From Aphrocallistes beatrix (taxonomy: Eukaryota > Porifera > Hexactinellida > Sceptrulophora > Aphrocallistidae), in the NCBI GenBank assembly GCA_963281255.1, contig OY725495.1, positions 1,736,001-1,800,000 of the forward strand: DNA of 64,000 bases. Reading direction: 5' to 3'. The notes below the pieces were generated by a model. That model was not told the origin of the DNA. It did no database searches and worked only from the letters and a program-made list of their open reading frames with translations. Every line of letters starts with the position of its first letter. Within the stretch, counting starts at the first letter, position 1. Below are positions 56,913 to 64,000 of the stretch, one piece after another. Position numbers and translations under genes: made by a program.

Positions 56913-57656
56913 CTTAGGGCGTTCAATATGTTCCAGGCCCAACTTTATATGCCAAAAGGTAACAAAGACAAAGTATTTTCAATTCGTTTAATGAATTCGT
57001 TGCAGGATTATGCTTCGACTGGTATGTTGGTTGCGGTGTTATTAATATAATTACTGTGGTTAGCACACACGATTATAGACCCGGTTTACGGTCCTTATAA
57101 AAAATTAAGACTGGAAAACAATTTGTATGGATAAAATTCCTCAAAATTGTTAAATAATATCGTTGAAATGTAAAATAATCAGGAAGGCATGGTGAAGATG
57201 CAAACGGGAGGTGTTCAGTTGAATATTTTGTGATAAAAAGATGTTATACTAATTATGGTGGATTTTCCCCCAATTTTTCGCCACTTAAAAGTGGGACAAA
57301 AGTGTCAGTGAATTGCAAAAACATTATTCCCCCAGCTTAAAATTAGAAGAGTTCAAAGAAGTCAATCTCTATGTTATTTGAAATGCAGAATTCATTGGAG
57401 AGATTAGTTTTAATCTAAGTTTGCTCAGAACTGAAATACATCAAATATTAAGCTAAAACTCTCCATAAGTACAAGGACCATAAACCGGGTGTATAAATCG
57501 TGTGTACTAACCGCAATAATTATATTTTCACAGCAAAATCAAATTGCCAGTAGAAAGATAATCCTCTAACGAATGCAATCAAAGATTTTAAAATGCATTG
57601 TTTCAGGTGCCTTTCGAATTATAAAGTTGGGCCTGGAACATATTGAACGCCCTAAG
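56913..57656. mobile_element. TA-flanked MITE (CTTAGGGCGTTCAATATG termini)
   Basis: CTTAGGGCGTTCAATATGTT at the left matches the complement at the right for about 38 bp, with TA outside. A second MITE is nested inside. The sequence outside each end shares AAAGGACTGAGAAAT in direct orientation. Confidence 0.8.
57054..57516. mobile_element. Nested pogo-like MITE (GGTTAGTACACACGATTTAT termini)
   Basis: Ends CTGTGGTTAGCACACACGAT and complement of TTGCGGTTAGTACACACGAT, about 43-bp TIR including ACCCGGTTTA.GGTCCTT, TA on both sides. Confidence 0.85.
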
Positions 57657-59721
57657 TACATCTAGAATAAAAAGGACTGAGAAATTTACCGTTGTATACT
57701 ATACAAAATCCCTTGTTTCGAATTTTGTAGAATATTCAAAATAAGGTAGTTATGATGCTTAAATCTTCAAAATTCACAAAAATTGTGCTTTTTGTATTTT
57801 GAAGCTCATATTAATTATCAATTTTAAAACATTTGAATTCAAATTTGTCTTACCCGGGCATTAGAGTTAAAAGAAATACTTTAAATGGGGGCTTGTTGGG
57901 AAATTTAGTGGTAAACATCAAATTTTATCATCACTCCGCCCGGAAGTGGGCTGCTTTACCACCTCTATACCATGATTTAACCTTAAAATTATATCATCAC
58001 CTTTATAAACAGAGTGTTCACTTTTTAATTTTCATTCCCGTACTAATCCTCTGCCATGACATTTCGGATCCAACTGCATTCTCTCTCTACGTAAATCATA
58101 CTTCCGACAGAGCAGAGATTATTACAAAGAAATTGAAGTCGAATAATAAACTATCGATATATACGTATATGTTGTTCTTCGCACCTCCTCTTAGGCATAT
58201 ACAATTATACTCATTTTATATATAGTAATATATTAACCTCAATCTTTTTCGTGCATTTTATAACCGAAGTAGTAGGTTGTTGAAAATTATTTATTTATTT
58301 CAGGAGGAAAGATTTAACCATTCATCAAATTAAAGACTTTCCGATTTTTGACTTATTCTAATTTTTAATTTTTTCTGCACATATTAATTAATAGTTTTAT
58401 TTAACTAATTTTGAACTTTTTTCTTATACGGCTATTCTTACTAATCGTTTTTCTTATTCTCTATGGTTTACAAAATTCCGATTTTACGAGTAAGTATATT
58501 CCATCGTTTTTTTATTACTAGCGGTTTGTTTTTATAATCGAATTATCGTTACTGTCGGTTTATTCTTATATTTATTCTTGCTATGATAATGCTCCTGCAT
58601 ATACCAAGTTTAAAAACACATTAAATTGATGTGGATCCAGATCATAAAATATGGTGCTTTTTTCTACCACCCAACACAACTTCGATAATTCAGCAAATGA
58701 AATATATTGCGGTGGAGTTTCGCAATGTTTTTTTACGACATGACTGAAAGCAATCCATCTAGCAAGTTAAAAATATTTCTCTAATTTCGGTCCACAATCT
58801 AACGATTTAGAAAGAAGATTCATCCGAACATTCCTCAATCTTTCCAACTTGACAAAGAATTACCAAGAATATTTTTTGTAATTATTTTCAAGGCTTCTAT
58901 ATTTCTATGCGATGATGCTGGATTCTTTTTATTCCTTGATCAAATCATGTTCTTAATGTTGCAGAGTCAATTTTTCAGAATGCCAATTGTTGTTGAAATT
59001 GTACCATTCTAACAGCTTTGGCAATCAATTATTGCCGTTTTCTCAACGAGATTATTTCAAAATATTACTAATTTGATTTCACATTATTTTCTCAAAATCT
59101 TTAATTATTTTTCTCTATATGTCTTGGTTTCTTTGTTTGTTTTCAGTATACGGTAACAATACATTATGATGAATATGTACCAGTAAAAAAGTAATTGTGG
59201 AAACAAGGATCTGACCCTTTCTGTTTAATTTGAGGAGAACAACATGCAAGAACCAGAGTGCGAAAATATTCCAAATTTTACTTCGGTGTTTAGAATGAAT
59301 GAATGGCCCGATTTTAACATTTAATCATAATATAAGTTTGTCATTAAATTTTTATCCATTAAACATTGGAAAAAAGCATGAGTTAAATTCTAGAAAAAAT
59401 TAACATTTGAAATGTATTATGAACTAATTCGGATTTACAAATAGAAATTATCTACTTGAGTCACAAGTGTATAGTAGTTGTAATCAGCGCATGATTATAC
59501 CTGCATTGCAGTTCATTTGTACATATGACGGGATATTTTAATTCTAAGCGAAGAGATTTCGAGTCATGTAGCTATAATTGGTGGAAAGAATATTTTGTAT
59601 ATCAAACAATCGTTTCCATTTTATAGACATTTTTTGAAATTCTAATATAATTTTGAATTTTGATCTAAAATATTTTACTTTTATTATTGTAAAATTTTTC
59701 TTCTTTATTTCTTCTTTCTAG
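57657..59721. other. Intron sequence; no firm gene
   Basis: An open frame at 57833-58225 (LNGGLLGNLVVNIKFYHHSA, RKWAALPPLY) has no known family and no good splice sites. The end (59640-59721) is a long pyrimidine-rich tract leading into the exon D acceptor. Confidence 0.4.
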
Positions 59722-59985
59722 TCATTGGGGTGTCAAGGCAAATAGTCAGAAAATCATTATACAGATAATAGATAGATCTGGAACGAATGTTTTACATTCA
59801 TTGAAGAAATCGCATATTTTTTATCTAAACTATTTATCATTTGTACGTTCTGAAAATGGCAAAAGATTAGAAAATCTTTCTAATTCATTGAAGTCAATTG
59901 TGTTTCGACAAGTATATGAAAACAAAAATGACTTTTCTGATCACAATTTTGAGATAAATAGGGGATCAATTTCTTGTTTGCCCGC
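59722..59985 (+). CDS. Predicted exon D of the host gene
   Basis: 264 nt with the best splice signals in the window: acceptor TTTATTTCTTCTTTCTAG and donor CCCGC|GTGAGTT. One frame is open throughout, entering with 1 nt (phase 2) and leaving with 2. Entry phase matches exon C (AG + T = Ser). Peptide: HWGVKANSQKIIIQIIDRSG, LHSLKKSHIFYLNYLSFVRS, RLENLSNSLKSIVFRQVYEN. Helical and basic; I do not recognise it. Confidence 0.6.
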
Positions 59986-60674
59986 GTGAGTTAAACTAAA
60001 TAAGACATATTACTCTGAATATATAGCTAAAATTCTTAGTTTTTATTTGTTGCGATGTTTCCATTTTCATTTCGAATTTGAGAAGTGTCATTTATTATTT
60101 TATTCTAAGTTCAGGCAACTCTTGCCGATCGCGGTCTTATGATTAAAGTATTTTCGAAAATATTTGTAACAATTTTTGCCGTTTGCCCATTTTATCTCAG
60201 AAATTCCCGCGTTTCATCACGTTGTTCTTTGGCTTAGCAGTATATCTAGAGCGAAAGGTTACCTGTTGTTTTTGCCATTGTTTATTCCACCAAAGGTGAT
60301 GAATACATGGCATTACAGACTGTAGGACTATGTTATTGGAATATACTATGTCCTTAATTGACCGAATGGAGTAGTAAGAATCCTTTCGGTAAGATATACG
60401 TATTTAGGTTCTGCAATGGAATTGTTGCAAGTTAACTGTTAATAGGATTAATATGATAGATTTCCATTAAATTAAATTAGAGAAAATCACAAATGTTGTC
60501 ACCTAAGTGTATACACAATATTCATTAAAAATAATGGTTTTCCCCCTTCAAAGCAAAATATGAAAGTTGCAATAATATATAATTTCCAAAAAACCTTATA
60601 ATCAGCAAAGCAAAACTTGGTAGACTTTCTTATTCAAATGAACCACCATAAAGAATCTAAAGGGCGTTTTCTGG
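59986..60674. other. No gene recognised
   Basis: AT-rich intron sequence. Confidence 0.4.
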
Positions 60675-61164
60675 TGGTGCACTGCTGGTGTAGGGTTAGC
60701 ATGTAAGATTCCCATTCTTGCGATCCGGGTTTTATCTGCTTGGGTGGTGCAGTAGTTAGGGCGTTTGAATTATTAGTTTGAATACCAAGATCGCTTAGGC
60801 CGCGGGTTCTAACCTCACTCTAGTCATTTGCATTTTGCTCTCAATTACATTGCTTCGGTAATGTAATCTGAGCCTACACTCTTGCAAAACCTTAGTGAGC
60901 TGAAAGCACTAAGGATGTCATCTCGTTTAAAGGTAAAGTTAGGTCAGCTATCTTTCTTGCCTACTGTTAGCCGAGTTTTTCTCTGTAACACTTTATCATA
61001 TGCACACAGACATGCCATCATATGCATACAGACACGCCGCATGTACATATTCAGCAACTATCAGTAAGTTTAGCACCTCACCCAGATTGTAAACCCCCTG
61101 AGAACATATTAGCATGGATTCGGGGGGTATATAAATCCATAAACTTTAACTTTAAACTTTTTTA
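60675..61164 (+). repeat. tRNA-derived SINE with a doubled head
   Basis: The main head starts about 60735: A-box-like TGGTGCAGTAGTTAGGGCG and B-box-like GGGTTCTAACC (60805). A body with CTTGCAAAACCTTAGTGAGC follows, and it ends in an ACTTTAA repeat tail (61140-61160). Just upstream (60675-60734) a second, diverged tRNA-like head (TGGTGTAGGGTTAGCATG ... GATCCGGGTTTT) is present. Confidence 0.85.
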
Positions 61165-61942
61165 TGCTATCTTATTTATTTGGAAAAGATTCTAATATAG
61201 AACATGCTCAGTTTACACCAAATCTCTGCTCAGAATCAAGAAGCAATGCAATATCTCTGAGTTGACGCGGTTTCAGTTTCAATATCAAAAAGAATTATGG
61301 GATCCATAAATTTATGACTCACAAAAACAGCCTCAAATCACGATTTAGTGAGTAGCTAATGTGAAACTAGAGCCAATTTAGATCCGATATCTATCCAAAT
61401 GATCAAGATATCATTAAAACTCGCAGAGTATGCTCGAAAAAATAAATGATGGTTAGAAATTCGATTTGATCTTGAGATCCCAAGCACCCTAAAGGAGCTT
61501 AAGGGTTTTCATCCATTATTGATTACCCCTTTGCCACAAGTTGGTTTTTTTTCTTTGGTTTGAGCGATTTCTTTGAAATATTCAACTACGCGTATTATTA
61601 ATTACTTCTTGTCGATTTTTAATCTTAACACACACTCTTAGTATATCTTATAATTTGAATACATTTTCTTTAATGAAAGATTAAATTAAATACGATTACT
61701 ATGCAAATAAAATTGTTTTAAAATACATTTGTCTGGTCGCTATAATTTCGAAATTTTCAAATTATTTGCATAAATTTCACATATTCTAGCAAATATATAA
61801 CAATTTAAACTGTTCTAAATGATTCCCCACCAAAAATACTTCATGTACATTGATTTTAATGAAAGGTATTTGGCTACAGATACCTCTGGGTATAAAGTTT
61901 TTCCTGGCGGATTTCGGCGAATTTATTTTCGTGTTATTTAGA
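61165..61942. other. No gene recognised
   Basis: AT-rich sequence between the two SINEs. Confidence 0.4.
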
Positions 61943-62267
61943 CCTTAAAATATACCCCCCAAATTCACACACAATCCAGGTGAGGTGCTAAACCAACTGA
62001 TAATTGGTGACTGAGGCGTATGTATATGGTAGCATGTTTGCAGAGAAAAACGCGGCAATCAACATGCAAGAAAGATAGCACCTAACTTTACCTATTGCCA
62101 AATGACATCTTTGTTGCTTTCAGCTCACTAAGGTTTTGCAAGATTGTAGGCCCATATTGCATTACCGAAGCAAAGTAATTTGGAGAAAAATGCAAATTGC
62201 TAGGCCAAGTTTAGAACCCGAAACCTAAGTGCTCAAGCGCCTTAACCACTACACCACTCAAGCAGAG
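61943..62267 (-). repeat. tRNA-derived SINE, minus
   Basis: From 62267 downwards: A-box-like TGGTGTAGTGGTTAAGGCGC, B-box-like GGGTTCTAAAC, then the same body as 60735-61164 (CTTGCAAAACCTTAGTGAGC). No intact tail. Confidence 0.88.
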
Positions 62268-63512
62268 GAAATTGTTTGATATCAATTTTTTTCTGGGCTA
62301 TGATTAGGGTTGCAAAATTCCCGGTTTGAGTATGATAAGTTTTATACCTAATGAAGCTTGTAACAGAACTTAATTGTCAAACTGTACAATATTATAGTCG
62401 GCACAGTAAAATCTTTGAATATTTCTCATTATTAAAGAAATTCAAAAATTCCCAAAATTCCCGGAAAGTTTCCCACTCTTTACAAACCTAGCTATGATAT
62501 ATCATATTGAATTCAAATTTTGACCTAATCTTAAACCATAGCATTCTAATACACTAAGGCAATGGCGCAGACCTTTTTTTCTGGACCATGGATTGGTTAA
62601 ACGAGCTAAGTGAATTTATCACTAATTATCAATTTAACATTTCTTCGCTTTCTATTTGTCCACCACACTTACTAAAGTCATATCATTGAGTCCAAAAGGT
62701 TAAGTACTTAATAAATGAGCGTTTATAATCATAATATTAATTGCAAACAAACAAATACATTCGAAATAGATTCATAGCACAGCACGGCAAGACTAACAAT
62801 TAGACACTAAGTACGAATAATAAATATTGAATTGGTGAATTACATGAATTAAAATTAGTAAACTGAGGGATGTTATGAAGAGAAGATATAAGATTAAGAA
62901 AGATCAAAACGTTGTTATTCCGTTAGACATCACTTCTCTTTCTTCATCCTTTATCCGGTCTTGTCACACCATTCCTAAGAAAGAGAAGAATTATTATACT
63001 TCACAACAACACAATTCTCTCACACATATCAATCCATTTGTCATCAACTATGATTAAAATTAATACTAGTAATTTAGTACGAGTTGAACCGGGATAAAAC
63101 TGTTTTCGAAGAACTTGATAGTTAGCAATTTGATTAAAGTTTTATGGATAATACAAGTAGTAACGCAGTAGATAACAGCAATATATGGATACATAAGTGA
63201 CCCCTGTCTAATAAATATATGATAATTTATTGAGATCCCTTATCAGTTGTTAATTAATTTACCCTCGCCTGGCTATGTCTCAAAAGTATAAATAGAGAAA
63301 CTCCACTTTCATTTTCACTTTCAGTTCACTTTCAATGTACTTTCATTTTCACTTTCAACATTCCTAGCCAACCGCGGGTTAAATAGGTTAGATTTTTTGT
63401 ATAAGAGAAAACTGCACCACGTTATTTAGGTACTCAATTTGTGAATTATTAAATACATTTCATTAAAATCCCTGCAAACTATTCATGACCATTATCTCAT
63501 TATTTTATAATA
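62268..63512. other. Possible terminal host exon at 62868-63057; otherwise no gene
   Basis: A frame from 62868 (DVMKRRYKIKKDQNVVIPLD, SLSSSFIRSCHTIPKKEKNY) runs to TAA at 63055. Its entry phase (1 nt after ACTGAG) fits exon D, but the acceptor lacks a pyrimidine tract. At 63300-63360 a short CTTTCA(T/C)TTTCA repeat is seen. Confidence 0.3.
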
Positions 63513-63682
63513 TAGTAGAACTCGGTTAGTACGTACTCGGGATACAACGTACTTCGGCTTAGTACGTACTCATTTCTCTTTCCCAGAATTCATTTATTAT
63601 ATAGATTCCTATGTAATATCAACTCGGCTAGTACGTACTTTTTCCGCTTCCCGGAGGGGTACGTACTAACTGGGTTCTACTG
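63513..63682. mobile_element. 170-bp pogo-like MITE (GTTAGTACGTAC family)
   Basis: Ends TAGTAGAACTCGGTTAGTAC and complement ending GGTTCTACTG, TA on both sides. Inverse orientation to 54282-54456. Confidence 0.9.
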
Positions 63683-64000
63683 TATAATCAAGGCTGGTAA
63701 TTTGATATATAATTGACTACAAACATTCAATTCACGCATTGAAGTATCAATAACCATCAATATATTTTGAAATGCGGGTATTAGTAGTATATCGACTGTA
63801 TAACTCAATCTCTAGCAATACATCCTTGTACTTGAAATATAATGGGATACTGATCCCAAATGACAATCTATGCGGTAGCTAAATATTGATGCGGGCGAGG
63901 AGATAAAACACGGTCCCAATTAACAATCCAATACTAGGATTATTGGATTGTTGTTTAATCGAAAAAATATTTGAGATAATTGGATAATTGAAGTCGACGT

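Noticed and set aside
57833..58225. 130-codon + strand ORF as another host exon
   Set aside because: No good acceptor/donor pair and no phase fit between exons C and D could be shown.
60735..60830. tRNA gene
   Set aside because: Boxes A and B are present but the cloverleaf is not complete, and the sequence continues into a SINE body shared with 61943-62267.

Overview
This is a eukaryotic, animal-type, AT-rich window with no bacterial features. It is built almost entirely of transposable elements (TEs), many inserted inside one another. CR1/L2-like reverse transcriptase, Ginger1, P-like (THAP), hAT, mariner and tRNA-derived SINE sequences, GT-AG introns of about 65 bp and TA/GT microsatellites all point to an invertebrate. 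I cannot name the species from the sequence.

Host gene. Four predicted internal exons lie on the + strand at 17995-18306, 27728-27887, 39496-40069 and 59722-59985. Each has an acceptor and donor, and the splice phases chain (0-0, 0-1, 1-2, 2-2). I read them as one large unidentified, helical, Leu/Ile/Phe-rich protein gene whose introns hold the TEs. A possible last exon is at 62868-63057.

Layout. 1-2067: a broken non-LTR reverse transcriptase split by a 921-bp element with 17-bp repeat arms. 3066-5460: a decayed Ginger1 transposon (gypsy-type integrase plus OTU protease) that keeps short introns. 6412-9140: a TIR element and a decayed hAT. 9200-17066: a triple nest. A short repeat (called R1 here) is split by a 7,128-bp hAT with 8-bp target duplication, and the hAT transposase is split by a 3,577-bp P-like element with 7-bp duplication; the hAT also carries a large foldback. 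19975-21861: another R1 split by a 1,365-bp mariner. 21995-24159: an internally deleted P-like copy. 26231-27569: a TTAA-flanked element. 28499-29444: a long-TIR element. 29481-45042: many R1 copies mixed with pogo/Tc1-like MITEs and a decayed RING-finger gene. 46098-49201: a second, unrelated hAT with perfect 8-bp duplication. 50077-51700: a P-like foldback MITE. 51853-52312: an integrase fragment. 53792-55197: more R1. 55748-56273: a conserved invertebrate ORF fragment. 60735-62267: two tRNA-derived SINEs in opposite orientation.

Most notable is the R1 family: about 20 copies or fragments in 64 kb. Its modular layout is a 5' block, a TA/GT microsatellite, a core carrying paired AP-1-like and CRE-like sites, and a GC-rich 3' end of stacked hairpins. 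Its microsatellite is repeatedly hit by TA-targeting MITEs. No intact autonomous TE was found; every transposase read here has at least one stop or frameshift.
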